Of a stretch of 64,000 nt of DNA, positions 1 to 9,025 are shown piece after piece. The DNA comes from Pelagibius sp965227505. GTDB lineage: Bacteria; Pseudomonadota; Alphaproteobacteria; Kiloniellales; Kiloniellaceae. Location of the stretch: positions 868,001-932,000 of the forward strand of contig NZ_OZ245757.1 of the NCBI RefSeq assembly GCF_965227505.1, given 5' to 3'. The position numbers and the translations under genes were made by a program. Within the stretch, counting starts at the first letter, position 1, and every line of letters begins with the position of its first letter. The notes below the pieces were generated by a model. It saw only the letters and a program-made list of their open reading frames with translations, was not told the DNA's origin and made no database searches.

Positions 1-1382
1 ACCACAGAGATCGAGGCGTCGAGCCGGTTGAAGACGTAGAGCCGTTGTCGGCTGGCGTCGTGCGCAAGACCGGCCGGCCCGAAGCCGACATCGATGCGGT
101 CCATCACCGCGGCGTCGCGGGAGAGCACGGCGACCTTGCGTGACCCGAAAGCCGCGACATAGGCCCTCTCTCCCGACGGCTCGAAGACGATCTGCAGCGG
201 TTGGGCGAGGCTCCTGGCGCGCAGCGCGGAAGGAGCCGGCATGCGCGCCGGATCGACGTGGGGGTTCAGATCCTGCGAAAGCACCGTCCAGCCATCGCCA
301 TTGCGGCGCAGGCGGGTGATGCGGTTCTCGGCAAAGCGGCCGCGCAGGCGCGGTTCGTGGATTTCCAGGTTTGCCGCCTCGCTGTTGGAAACCCAGACCT
401 CCGCCGCTTCGCCCTCGTTGGCCTGCGGGCGCACGGCGATGTCGAAGAGGACCGTGCCGACGCCGCTGATCGCCTCGGCCACCGTCGGCCGGTCTCCGGA
501 AAGGTCGATCCGGAAAACGTCGTAGTCCGGCAGATCGAAGGGCACCAGACGCGACCAGTCGCGCCCCCCGGCATCGATCCATCTATCGTTCACCTGGCGC
601 ACGATGGCACCGGCCTTCGGCGGGCCGTTCGATGGCGGCAGATTGTCCAGGCTGTAGACCGGTGCCCGGTCGATGCTGGCCGCCTCGATGCCGCCGACGC
701 TGGCTGTCCCGTTGCCGGAATGAAAGATACCGGCATAGACCGAAAGCCCGTCGGGCGAAACCGCCAGGGCACGGGGCTTCGCGCCGAACAGCGTCAGCAC
801 CTGCGGCGCACGCTCCGGCGCGTCCCCATCGAAGACCCAGAGATGGGCGCGGCCGATCCCGGCCTTCAGGCTGTCGCCCCGCTTCGCGGTGGCGACGATC
901 ACCCAGCGCTGGTCTGGCCCCGCCGCGACGATGCCGCGGGGCTCGTCGCCGACATCGAGACTACGGATGACCTTGGGCGCTGTCGGGTCGCTGACGTCGA
1001 CCACGGAAACGCTGTCGGACAGGTGGTTGGTGACCCAAAGCTCGCCCGCGCGGCGCAGCGTCAGCGCAATCGGCCGCAGGCCGAGGCGGGCCTCGGCCAC
1101 CGATCTCAGGCCGTCCGGACCGGCCGCGAAGACTTCCAGGCGATCGTCGGGTGTGTTCAGGGCATAGAGAAAAGCGCCGTCCCCGGAGAGGGCGAGTGGA
1201 CGCAGCGGTTCGGTCTCGAAGTTGGTAAAGCCCCCGGAAGGCTCCGGCACGGGGAAATACGGCGCGGCGCAGGCTGCCAGCAGAAGCAGCCCTGTGAAAC
1301 CAAGCGCCAGGCGGCGCAGCGCAGGCCCTCGCCCCGCGCAAAAGTGACCCCGGTTCAGCAACGAAATGCGGCCCCCCTTCAT
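1..1382 (-). CDS. Beta-propeller (YVTN-type) lipoprotein, cut by left edge
   Basis: The frame is open from an ATG at 1380-1382 to the left edge with no stop, so only the first 460 codons are seen. The N-terminus reads as a type II signal: basic RRLALGFTG, then LLLLAAC with the predicted lipidated Cys at residue 38. The rest has the recurring blocks of YVTN-type beta-propellers, for example ALSGDGAFLYALN, ELWVTNHLSDSVSVVD, ALAVSPDGLSVYAG and AYVAAFGSRKVAVLS, about 40-60 residues apart. Family members are periplasmic or outer-membrane anchored; ligand unknown. An AAGGA lies only one base from the ATG, so the start is not certain. The long plus-strand frame over the same bases is a GC-driven shadow. 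Confidence 0.72.
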   Translation of the reverse strand, partial: MKGGRISLLNRGHFCAGRGPALRRLALGFTGLLLLAACAAPYFPVPEPSGGFTNFETEPLRPLALSGDGAFLYALNTPDDRLEVFAAGPDGLRSVAEARLGLRPIALTLRRAGELWVTNHLSDSVSVVDVSDPTAPKVIRSLDVGDEPRGIVAAGPDQRWVIVATAKRGDSLKAGIGRAHLWVFDGDAPERAPQVLTLFGAKPRALAVSPDGLSVYAGIFHSGNGTASVGGIEAASIDRAPVYSLDNLPPSNGPPKAGAIVRQVNDRWIDAGGRDWSRLVPFDLPDYDVFRIDLSGDRPTVAEAISGVGTVLFDIAVRPQANEGEAAEVWVSNSEAANLEIHEPRLRGRFAENRITRLRRNGDGWTVLSQDLNPHVDPARMPAPSALRARSLAQPLQIVFEPSGERAYVAAFGSRKVAVLSRDAAVMDRIDVGFGPAGLAHDASRQRLYVFNRLDASISV

Positions 1383-1659
1383 TTCCTTGCCTGCCGGATC
1401 TGGCCCCGACGGCCAGAACCCGGCAGCTCAAGAATGTCACAGGGGGAAAACCGCCTCAACGAACCTAAAGGCGATCCGGATCACGTTTGCTCGACCAGGC
1501 CAGCGGCCACGAACCGCGGTCCGACCTCACAGCCCGACCTCACAGCCCAACCTCACAGATTGTGTCAAGGTGATCCAAGAAGCGCGCTGCCTGCTCTCTT
1601 GCTCCGGCTTCGGTCATCAGAGCACCAAAGCCCCCAGACCGACTGCGCGCACCCAGCCG

Positions 1660-2805
1660 TCACCGCAGGTTTGCGGTCCCCACCACCTTGTCGAGGGCCG
1701 TCCTGAGGTTGGCCACCGTGCGCTCGACATCGGCCAGCTTGTCGAGACCGAAGAGGCCGATGCGGAAGGTCTGAAAGTCCGCCGGCTCGTCGCACATCAG
1801 GGGCACACCGGCGGCGATCTGCAGGCCCTCGGCGGCGAACTTCTTGCCGCTCTTGATATCCGGGTCGTCGGTATAGCAGACCACCACGCCGGGGGCGCCG
1901 AAACCTTCCGCGGCCACGCTCTTGAAGCCGGCGTCGGCCAACAGCTTGCGCACGCGGTCACCCAAATCCTGCTGAGCCTCGCAGGCCTTCTCGAAGCCGG
2001 TCAGCTCGGTCTCGCGCATGGCATCGCGGAACCCGGCGAGCGCATCGGTGGGCATGGTGGCGTGGTAGGCATGGCCGCCCTTCTCATAGGCTTCCATGAT
2101 CTCCAACCACTTCTTCAGATCACAGGCGAAGCTGGAACTGGTCGTACCGTCGATGCGCTCCCGCGCTGCCTTGCTCATCATGACAAGGCCGCTGCAGGGC
2201 GAGGCACTCCAGCCCTTCTGCGGCGCCGAGATCAGGACATCGACCCCGACCGCGGCCATGTCGACCCAGATGGTGCCCGAGGCGATGCAGTCCAGCACGA
2301 AAAGCCCGCCGACCTTGTGGACCGCCTCCGCCAGGGCTTTCATATAGCCCGCTGGCAGGATCATCCCGGCGGAGGTTTCCACATGCGGCGCGAAGACGAC
2401 GTCGGGCTTCTCCGCCTCGATGGCCGCCACGGCTTCCTCGATCGGCACCGGGGCGAAGGGTGCCTGATGGCCGGGCGCCGTCTGCCGGGCCTTCAGAACG
2501 ACGGCTTCGCCGGGAATGCCGCCGGCTTCGAAGATCTGGGTCCAGCGGTAGCTGAACCAGCCGTTGCGGATGACCAGGCACTTCTTGCCGCCGGCGAACT
2601 GGCGCGCCACCGCCTCCATGGCGTAGGTGCCGCCGCCCGGTACCACCGCCACCGCCTCCGCCTTGTAGACCCGCTTCAGGGTATCGGAGATGTCGCGCAT
2701 CACCCCCTGGAAGGACTGGGACATGTGGTTCAGGGCGCGGTCGGTGAAGACCACGGAATACTCGAGAAGTCCGTCGGGATCGACGTTCTTCAGCAGGCCG
2801 GACAT
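1660..2805 (-). CDS. Class V PLP aminotransferase (alanine-glyoxylate / serine-pyruvate type)
   Basis: 381 residues, the normal length for small class V aminotransferases. The glycine-rich cofactor loop PGGGTYAMEA (about 56-65), the aspartate of VLDCIASG (D172) and the Schiff-base lysine in SAPQKGWSASP (K197) are present. The family moves an amino group between small amino acids and glyoxylate or pyruvate in the cytosol; 2-aminoethylphosphonate transaminase is a relative, and substrate cannot be settled from sequence. The ATG at 2805 follows an AGGAGAG ribosome site. It stands alone, but glycine/glyoxylate chemistry would fit the demethylating dehydrogenases 4 kb away (inference). Confidence 0.85.
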   Translation of the reverse strand: MSGLLKNVDPDGLLEYSVVFTDRALNHMSQSFQGVMRDISDTLKRVYKAEAVAVVPGGGTYAMEAVARQFAGGKKCLVIRNGWFSYRWTQIFEAGGIPGEAVVLKARQTAPGHQAPFAPVPIEEAVAAIEAEKPDVVFAPHVETSAGMILPAGYMKALAEAVHKVGGLFVLDCIASGTIWVDMAAVGVDVLISAPQKGWSASPCSGLVMMSKAARERIDGTTSSSFACDLKKWLEIMEAYEKGGHAYHATMPTDALAGFRDAMRETELTGFEKACEAQQDLGDRVRKLLADAGFKSVAAEGFGAPGVVVCYTDDPDIKSGKKFAAEGLQIAAGVPLMCDEPADFQTFRIGLFGLDKLADVERTVANLRTALDKVVGTANLR

Positions 2806-3475
2806 CGCTCTCTCCTGGCGGCAGACTTTGGGGGTTCTGGCTGCCGCCAGCTTAGCCGCTGGCCATCGGAGAGTCTCAGATTTTCATCCGGAAACTTCGT
2901 TTGGCACATACGGTCGCAGCACGGCCGGCCCTGCCGCCGCCCGGGCTCGCACGCTTGTCAATTCAGTGTGGCAACCCGGTTCCGCCAAACACGGAAGTAA
3001 CCACACAACGACAACACCATGACGGCGTCTCCTGAAGGCGCGAGAAGCATCCCCGTATCCGCTCCGCGTTCTTGCCGAAATCCCGATGCCGATCCGGCTG
3101 ACGGACCGGACGTCGACCGCCGCGCCTCCTGCTTCGCCGGAAGCGATCATGACAACGATGGCGCCCGTGAATCCGAACCAACCGATCTCATCGACGGTCT
3201 CAAGGCGCGCCGTGTCTCCAGCCTCCTCACTCCCTTGCACCGATCAACCCAGAGTCACGGCCACATCCTCAGCGCGGTTTGTCGCCTCGCCCACGGCAAG
3301 CGGCAGCACCAGCGTCTCAAGGTCCTGGTAGATTGCATCGTGGGTTTCACGTGACGACAGCAGGCCGTTCCCGCAATCCCCCAACTTAGATGCAATCGCC
3401 GAACTTGAGAGCGTGACGTTTGGTCACTGGAGAACTGTTCCTTGTTGTTAGCTTAGGTTGCTGTAGAATCCTTCC
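2806..3475. other. 670-bp stretch without a convincing gene
   Basis: Short frames exist on both strands but none has a good ribosome site, family match or convincing composition. The best candidate is a 46-residue minus-strand frame at 3244-3384 (TTG start) ending LETLVLPLAVGEATNRAED-VAVTLG, which looks protein-like and could be the tail of a decayed gene. The aminotransferase promoter must lie at the left end. Confidence 0.4.
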
Positions 3476-4027
3476 ATGGACTGGGAGATCGACTTCAGAA
3501 ATGGCTGCGGCGCGCTGCGATTTGGCATGTCCACCGCGGAAGTCAGCAGAGTTATCGGCCCGCCGGATGAGAGCCGCCTTCGTCACGAAGTTGAGTGTTT
3601 CGGCGACGATGAGTGGCGAGATTGCACCTATCTTCACGAAACACGCAGTGAGCATGGTTGGCGGGAATGCGTATTTCTCAACGATAGTCTTAAGGAGCTG
3701 CATGCAAGCCCGATGCGGCTACCCTGCCTCACTTTAGGCGGAACTGACGTTCTGACTCTGCCGATCCTGTCCTTCATCGAGGAATTGGACAAAGCGAACA
3801 GCGGCATTGGCCAAGCGCAAGGAGGATCGCTTTACTTCGACGATATCGGAATTGCGATTCTGCAGTTTGAGGTGCCGTCCATTCGTGAATTCGTGATGTT
3901 TGCAGCCGACTACGATCACGAAGAACCGTTAGCGCCAGTCAGCCTCGCTGAGGTAAAAGCCTACTATACTCAGACAGGCGGTCATCTTCCCGACAATGAT
4001 CTGCTGAAACCTGTCGCGCCGAGCTGA
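3476..4027 (+). CDS. Hypothetical protein with RFGMS-type N-terminal motif
   Basis: 183 residues, no signal peptide or membrane segment. The N-terminal LRFGMSTAEVSRVIGPPDE resembles the helix-turn opening of small two-layer proteins (BamE/SmpA-like or immunity-like folds), but I do not recognise the family. Codon use and base composition are visibly lower in GC than all neighbours (many AAG/GAT/TTC/ACT codons), which suggests recent acquisition. It sits alone between the poorly coding stretch and a GNAT gene on the other strand. Confidence 0.6.
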   Translation: MDWEIDFRNGCGALRFGMSTAEVSRVIGPPDESRLRHEVECFGDDEWRDCTYLHETRSEHGWRECVFLNDSLKELHASPMRLPCLTLGGTDVLTLPILSFIEELDKANSGIGQAQGGSLYFDDIGIAILQFEVPSIREFVMFAADYDHEEPLAPVSLAEVKAYYTQTGGHLPDNDLLKPVAPS

Positions 4028-4079
4028 CACCTAGGCCATAGCTCCGAACGCCTTGAATTCGGATTTCGCCCTCCGGCGC

Positions 4080-4574
4080 CTACCCCAGAAACTTCACCCG
4101 GAATTCTTCGTCGTAGTAGCGCTCGCCGATTTTGAGGGCGCGGCGTTCGGTGCCGTAGCGCTCGAAGCCCATCTTCTCGTAGAAGCGGCTGGCGCGTTCG
4201 TTGTCGGCGATAACGGAACACAGCAGTTGCTCCACCTCGCCGTGGGCGTGGTCCACCACGGCCTCGACCATCTTCTCGGCCAGGCCGCTGCCGCGCGCAT
4301 CCTCCTTCACGTACATGCCCCACATCAGGCCCTTGTGGCTGATCTTCGGATTCTTGAGCCCGAGGAAGCCGACGAAACCGCAGAGCTTGCCATCGAGGAA
4401 ACCGCCGAAAAGCGCGTAGCGGCGCAGGCGCTGGCGGTAGGCATCCAGCGGCAGGTTCGCCACGCTCTCGTAGGTCGCCTGAAAGGCCTCGGGATGGCGC
4501 TCCAGCGCCTCCAGCCGGATCTCCCGATAGCTCTCGGCATCGTCTTCCGTCAGCTGCCGTACGTCCATCCCCAT
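4080..4574 (-). CDS. GNAT-family N-acetyltransferase
   Basis: 164 residues covering one complete GNAT fold. Acetyl-CoA binding motif A is seen at about 87-102 (MYVKEDARGSGLAEKMV, the R-G-x-G-x-A/G loop) and motif B at 125-137 (NERASRFYEKMGF). These enzymes acetylate an amine on a small molecule or protein; the substrate is not predictable. A GGGAG ribosome site precedes the ATG at 4574. It is divergent from the PAP2 lipoprotein gene, with about 290 bp between the two starts. Confidence 0.85.
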   Translation of the reverse strand: MGMDVRQLTEDDAESYREIRLEALERHPEAFQATYESVANLPLDAYRQRLRRYALFGGFLDGKLCGFVGFLGLKNPKISHKGLMWGMYVKEDARGSGLAEKMVEAVVDHAHGEVEQLLCSVIADNERASRFYEKMGFERYGTERRALKIGERYYDEEFRVKFLG

Positions 4575-4866
4575 GGCTCATCTCCCGATCTTCGCGGCGG
4601 GGCCGGCGCGCAGCCGGCCGCCCGGCCTTTGCCCTGCCACCGCTTTGCCGCAAAGCCTAGCACAGCGCGGCGCGGCCGTGCACGAAGCCTGAAGCTGGGG
4701 ATCCGGAAGGCCGCCGGAAAGCCTGTCGCCGGGCTGCCAAAGGCCCTAGACTGAAAGACGCTGGGCTGTCGGGAGCGCAGGGCGATCCGCGGGTGGGGCG
4801 CGGAGTGCTCTGCGGTCCCGGATGGAGAGATGTCAACAGACGGGTTCCACGAAGGGGCGGCGGACC

Positions 4867-5667
4867 ATGACAGCGGCTTGGCGATTTTTGGCTCTGGGGC
4901 TGGCACTGCTCTGGCTGCCGGCCTGTGCGGGCGCACCGGAGCGGGCTTTCTGGGGGGCGGACGCGCGGGCGCTGCCGGGCTGGGAGCGGCTCGGCGAGGC
5001 CGCCCTGACGGCGGCCACCGACCCCTTCACCTGGCTGCCCGCCGCCGGGGCCGCGGCGCTGCAGATCGGCGGCGCCGACGAGGACGTGGCCGACTGGGCC
5101 AACGAGGAGCGGCCGCTCTTCGGCTCCCGCGACACCGCCGACGACGTGAGCGACGGGCTGCGCATCGGCAGCTACGTGCTTTACGGCGCCGCCGGCCTGG
5201 CCGCCCCCGCGCCGGAGGATGCCTGGCTGGAGACCAAGGCCAAGGGCTTTGCCGTCGGCGCTGGAACCCTGCTCGCCACCCGCGGCGCGACCGACGGCCT
5301 GAAGGCCGTGACCGACCGCGAGCGCCCGCTGGACCAGGACGACGAGTCCTTCCCCTCCGGCCATGCCAGCATGACCGCCGCCGCCGCACGGCTCACCAGC
5401 GACTCCCTGACGTATTACGACCTCTCCCGCCCCGCAGAGATCGGCAGCGACATCGCGCTGGCCGGGCTCGTCCTCACGACCTCCTGGGCGCGGCTGGAGG
5501 CCGGCGAGCACCACCCGGCCGACGTCCTGGCCGGCATGGCGCTCGGCAACTTCCTCGCCGTCTTCGCCACCGAAGCCTTCCTCGCCCCCGCCACAGAAGA
5601 CCGTCTCGCCCTGGGCGTCAGGCCCGAGGACGACGGCATGGTGGTGCAACTCGGGTGGCGGTTCTAG
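4867..5667 (+). CDS. PAP2-superfamily phosphatase lipoprotein
   Basis: 266 residues from the ATG at 4867; an upstream ATG at 4822 would place a hydrophilic tail before the signal peptide and is rejected. The signal ends LLWLPAC with the lipidated Cys at residue 20. The three PAP2 signatures are intact: K146-x6-R153-P154, P163-S-G-H166, and R209-x5-H215-x3-D219. The family removes phosphate from lipid phosphates or undecaprenyl pyrophosphate; anchoring suggests action in the periplasm. Unlike classical lipid phosphatases it lacks a full set of membrane helices. Confidence 0.85.
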   Translation: MTAAWRFLALGLALLWLPACAGAPERAFWGADARALPGWERLGEAALTAATDPFTWLPAAGAAALQIGGADEDVADWANEERPLFGSRDTADDVSDGLRIGSYVLYGAAGLAAPAPEDAWLETKAKGFAVGAGTLLATRGATDGLKAVTDRERPLDQDDESFPSGHASMTAAAARLTSDSLTYYDLSRPAEIGSDIALAGLVLTTSWARLEAGEHHPADVLAGMALGNFLAVFATEAFLAPATEDRLALGVRPEDDGMVVQLGWRF

Positions 5668-5805
5668 CCATAACCCGAACCAAGCACACTCCGGGGTCTG
5701 TGCCTTGATACCAGAGCATTCCCTACCAGAGAGGCACGGCGGCGCGGCGCAGCCCGTGATCCTCAGTTTGCCCTTCTTTAGGCCGACTGGAGTCAGAGGA
5801 TCCGC

Positions 5806-6468
5806 ATGAGCTCAGCGTCGCCCCACAACAAGATCATCAACGCCGTCGCCCGGGCCAAGTTGCGGCCCCTCGGCATCCAGCAGAAGGGCCGGTCCCGCGT
5901 CTGGTACGACGACCGGCGCTGGCACGGCATCGTTATCGAGTTTCAGCCGTCGGGCTTCTCAAAGATGTCCTACCTGAACGTCGCAGTCGCGTGGTTCTGG
6001 TACCCGAAGGATCACTGGTCGTTCGACTGGGGCTACCGCGAAGCGGACGCCGCCGAGTTCGATGGCGATGAAGCACAGTTCCGCGAGGATTTCGAGGCCC
6101 TGGCGGATACAGCCATCGAAGCCATAAACCGTTACCGCGCCCGGACCGGAACACTGAAAGACGCGTACGATGGCCTTCTCGAGAACCACAAGCAGTTCAC
6201 GCGACCGGGTGGATGGCCGGACGTACACCTCGGCATGCTGGCGGCTTTGAATGGGCAACGCGATCAAGCCGAAAAGCTCTTGAGCTACGTCGCCAATGAG
6301 GAAGGCGAAACCAAGGCGGACATGAGCCTGAAAAGGTTCTGCAAACAGGCGGTTGCGCACTTGGGGAATCCGGACGGTCTACGAACCTGGGTCGAGGGCA
6401 ACATCGCGGAATGCCGCAGCATGCGCCGCCTACCGCCACTTGATCCGCCTACGCTGCCCAGCAGCTAA
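5806..6468 (+). CDS. Hypothetical protein, DUF4304-like
   Basis: 220 residues, soluble. The N-terminal 100 residues (KLRPLGIQQKGRSRVWYDD, then VIEFQPSGFSKMSYLNVAV and a Trp-rich segment) have the pattern of DUF4304 proteins, in which a short helix is followed by an aromatic beta-sheet. The C-terminal half is helical and TPR-like (LGMLAALNGQRDQAEKLL). An AGAGGATCC ribosome site precedes the ATG. DUF4304 members occur singly and in toxin/immunity neighbourhoods; here there is no partner, so the function is unknown. Confidence 0.65.
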   Translation: MSSASPHNKIINAVARAKLRPLGIQQKGRSRVWYDDRRWHGIVIEFQPSGFSKMSYLNVAVAWFWYPKDHWSFDWGYREADAAEFDGDEAQFREDFEALADTAIEAINRYRARTGTLKDAYDGLLENHKQFTRPGGWPDVHLGMLAALNGQRDQAEKLLSYVANEEGETKADMSLKRFCKQAVAHLGNPDGLRTWVEGNIAECRSMRRLPPLDPPTLPSS

Positions 6469-6531
6469 ACATCTATCGCATTCGAGCCAGAGACTACGAA
6501 AGGTGCGGAGAACTGTCCGAGAGAGTCGCCC

Positions 6532-9003
6532 CTACCCCCTCACCCGCTCGCTCTTGGGGTCGTAGAGCGGCTTGAGGCTGGCCAGCGCCGGGACGCGTTC
6601 GCCGGCGACCTCGATTTCGTAGCGCGAGCCCAGCACGGCCTCGGCGTTCTCGGTCACCTCGCAGGCGACGTAGCCGAGGCCGATGGCGGCGCCCAGGTGG
6701 TGGCCGTAGTTGCCCGAGGTCAGGTAGCCGGCGATGCGCCCGTCGCGCCAGATCGGCTCGTTGTGATAGAGCAGCGGCTCCGGGTCCTCCAGCTTGAACT
6801 GGAGCAGGCGCTTGGAAAGGCCGAGTTGCTTCTTGCGCAGCACCGCCTCGCGGCCCAGGAAGTCGCCGAAGCGCGAGGCCGGCTTGTCCGGCTTCACGGC
6901 GAAGCCCAGGCCCGCCTCCAGCACGTGGTCCTCGTCGGAGATGTCGTGGCCGAAGTGGCGGAAGGCCTTTTCCATGCGGCAGGAGTCCAGCACGTGCATG
7001 CCGCAGAGTTTCAGCCCCTGCGGTTCGCCCGCCGCCAGGATGGTGTCGAAGACGTGGCGCGCCATATCGACCGAGACATAGAGCTCCCAGCCCAGTTCGC
7101 CCACATAAGTGATGCGGTGGGCGCGGGCCAGGGCGGCACCGATCTCGATCTCCTGCATCGTCGCGAAAGGGAAAGCGCCGTTGGAAAGGTCGGTGGCGGT
7201 GAGCGGTTGCAGCAGGGCGCGCGCCTTCGGCCCCATGACGCAGAGCACGGCTTCGGCCGCCGTCACCTCGGTGGCGATGCAGTGGGCGTCTTCGGGGATG
7301 TGGCGCTTCAGCCAGGTCAGGTCGCGCCGTCCGACGGCAGCGCCGGTGATGACCAGAAAGGCGGTCTCCGAGAGGCGGGTAACGGTGAGGTCGGCTTCGA
7401 TGCCGCCGCGCCCGTTCAGCCACTGGGTGTAGACGATCTTGCCCACCGGCACCGCGACGTCGTTGGCGCAGACCCGCTGCAGCACCGCCTCGGCGTCGCG
7501 GCCTTCGACCCGGATCTTGGCGAAGGACGACATGTCAAAAAGCCCGACACCCTCGCGCACCGCGCGGTGCTCCTGCGCGGCGTAGTCGAACCAGTTCTGC
7601 CGCTTCCAGGAGTAGCGGTAGTCCGCCGTCTCGCCGGCGGCTTTCGCCTCCGGCGGCAGGAACCAGTTGGCCCTCTCCCAGCCCGCCACCTCGCCGAAGC
7701 AGGCGCCGCGCTCGGCCAGGCGCTCGTGCAGCGGGCTGTGGCGCACGCCCCGCGCCGTGGCGAACTGGCGGTAGGGAAAGTGGTCGGCGTAGAGCAGGCC
7801 GAGGCTCTCCTTGGCGCGCTCGTAGAGGTAGGTACGGTTGTTCTGGAAAGGCTGCATCCTGCGGATGTCGACGTCCCAGAGGTCGAAGGGCGGCTCGCCG
7901 GCGTCCATCCACTCCGCCAACGCCTTGCCCGCCCCGCCGGCGGACTGGATGCCGACGGAGTTGAAGCCGGCGGCGACGAAGAAATTGCGCAGCTCCGGCG
8001 CCTCGCCCAGCAGATAGCGGTCGTCCGGGGTGAAGCTCTCCGGCCCGTTGAAGAAGGTGTGGATGCCCGCGGTCTCCAGGATCGGCAGGCGCGCGACGGC
8101 ATCCTCCAGGATCGGTGCGAAGTGGTCGAAGTCCTCCGGCAGCTGGTCGAAGCAGAAGTCCTCGGCGATCCCCTCCATGCCCCAGGGCTTGGCCAGCGGC
8201 TCGAAGGCGCCGAGCAGGATCTTGCCGGCGTCTTCCTTGTAGTAGGCGCACTCGTCGGGAATGCGCAGCACCGGCAGGTCGCGCGGCAGGTCGGGAACGT
8301 TCTCGGTGACGATGTAGAAGTGCTCGCAGGCCTGCAGCGGCACGTCGACGCCGGCCATGCGGCCGACTTCGCGCCCCCACATGCCGGCGCAGTTCACCAC
8401 CGCCTCCGCCTCGATGCGGCCCTTGTCGGTGACCACGCCGGTGACGCGACCGCCCCCCTGTTCGATGGCGGTCACCTTGGTCTGCTCGAAGACCTTCACG
8501 CCCTTCTGCCGCGCGCCCTTGGCGAGCGCGAGGGCGATGTTGGCCGGGTCGGCCTGGCCGTCCTTGGGCAGGAAGACGCCGCCGGTAACCCCCTCCAGCG
8601 ACAACAGCGGGTAGGCCGCATTCACCTCCTCCGGCGTCAGCACCTCCACTTCCAGCCCGAAGGTCTTGGCCATGGAGGCGCCGCGTTTCAGTTCCTCCAG
8701 GCGCTCCCCGGTGAGGGCGACGGAGAGGGAGCCGTTCTGCTTGAAGCCGGTGGCCACGCCTGTCTCCGCCTCCAGCGTGCCGTAAAGCTCGGCGGAGTAC
8801 TTGGCGAGCTGGGTCATGTTCATGGTGGCCCGCAGCTGGCCGATCAGCCCGGCGGCATGCCAGGTGGTACCGCAGGTCAGCTGCTTGCGCTCCAGCAGCA
8901 CCACGTCCTGCCAGCCGAGCTTGGCCAGATGATAGGCGACGGAACAGCCGATGACGCCGCCGCCGATGATGACCGCGCGGGCCTTGGTTGGAAGCTCGCT
9001 CAT
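6532..9003 (-). CDS. Dimethylglycine/sarcosine dehydrogenase-type FAD oxidoreductase with GcvT domains (copy 1)
   Basis: 823 residues from the ATG at 9003, chosen over a longer frame because GGAGGGGAACC lies directly upstream and the dinucleotide motif starts at once. Order: FAD-binding DAO domain (GGGVIG, 14-19), the TTWHAAG motif at 46-52 whose His carries FAD in dimethylglycine dehydrogenase, an FAO_M linker (about 370-430), then a GCV_T tetrahydrofolate domain and GCV_T C-terminal barrel. The family oxidatively demethylates N-methylglycines, passing the one-carbon unit to tetrahydrofolate. It is the second gene of a tandem pair, 22 bp behind its paralogue. Substrate may be dimethylglycine, sarcosine or another N-methyl amine. 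Confidence 0.87.
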   Translation of the reverse strand: MSELPTKARAVIIGGGVIGCSVAYHLAKLGWQDVVLLERKQLTCGTTWHAAGLIGQLRATMNMTQLAKYSAELYGTLEAETGVATGFKQNGSLSVALTGERLEELKRGASMAKTFGLEVEVLTPEEVNAAYPLLSLEGVTGGVFLPKDGQADPANIALALAKGARQKGVKVFEQTKVTAIEQGGGRVTGVVTDKGRIEAEAVVNCAGMWGREVGRMAGVDVPLQACEHFYIVTENVPDLPRDLPVLRIPDECAYYKEDAGKILLGAFEPLAKPWGMEGIAEDFCFDQLPEDFDHFAPILEDAVARLPILETAGIHTFFNGPESFTPDDRYLLGEAPELRNFFVAAGFNSVGIQSAGGAGKALAEWMDAGEPPFDLWDVDIRRMQPFQNNRTYLYERAKESLGLLYADHFPYRQFATARGVRHSPLHERLAERGACFGEVAGWERANWFLPPEAKAAGETADYRYSWKRQNWFDYAAQEHRAVREGVGLFDMSSFAKIRVEGRDAEAVLQRVCANDVAVPVGKIVYTQWLNGRGGIEADLTVTRLSETAFLVITGAAVGRRDLTWLKRHIPEDAHCIATEVTAAEAVLCVMGPKARALLQPLTATDLSNGAFPFATMQEIEIGAALARAHRITYVGELGWELYVSVDMARHVFDTILAAGEPQGLKLCGMHVLDSCRMEKAFRHFGHDISDEDHVLEAGLGFAVKPDKPASRFGDFLGREAVLRKKQLGLSKRLLQFKLEDPEPLLYHNEPIWRDGRIAGYLTSGNYGHHLGAAIGLGYVACEVTENAEAVLGSRYEIEVAGERVPALASLKPLYDPKSERVRG

Positions 9004-9025
9004 GGTTCCCCTCCCGCTTCTCCGC

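Noticed and set aside
1521..1558. Three tandem copies of CCGACCTCACAG-like 12-13-mers upstream of the beta-propeller gene
   Set aside because: Too short and imperfect to support a function; they do not sit at a clear promoter element.
201..1706. 501-codon plus-strand frame at the left edge
   Set aside because: The minus strand gives a lipobox and beta-propeller repeats in one continuous frame; the plus frame has no motif.
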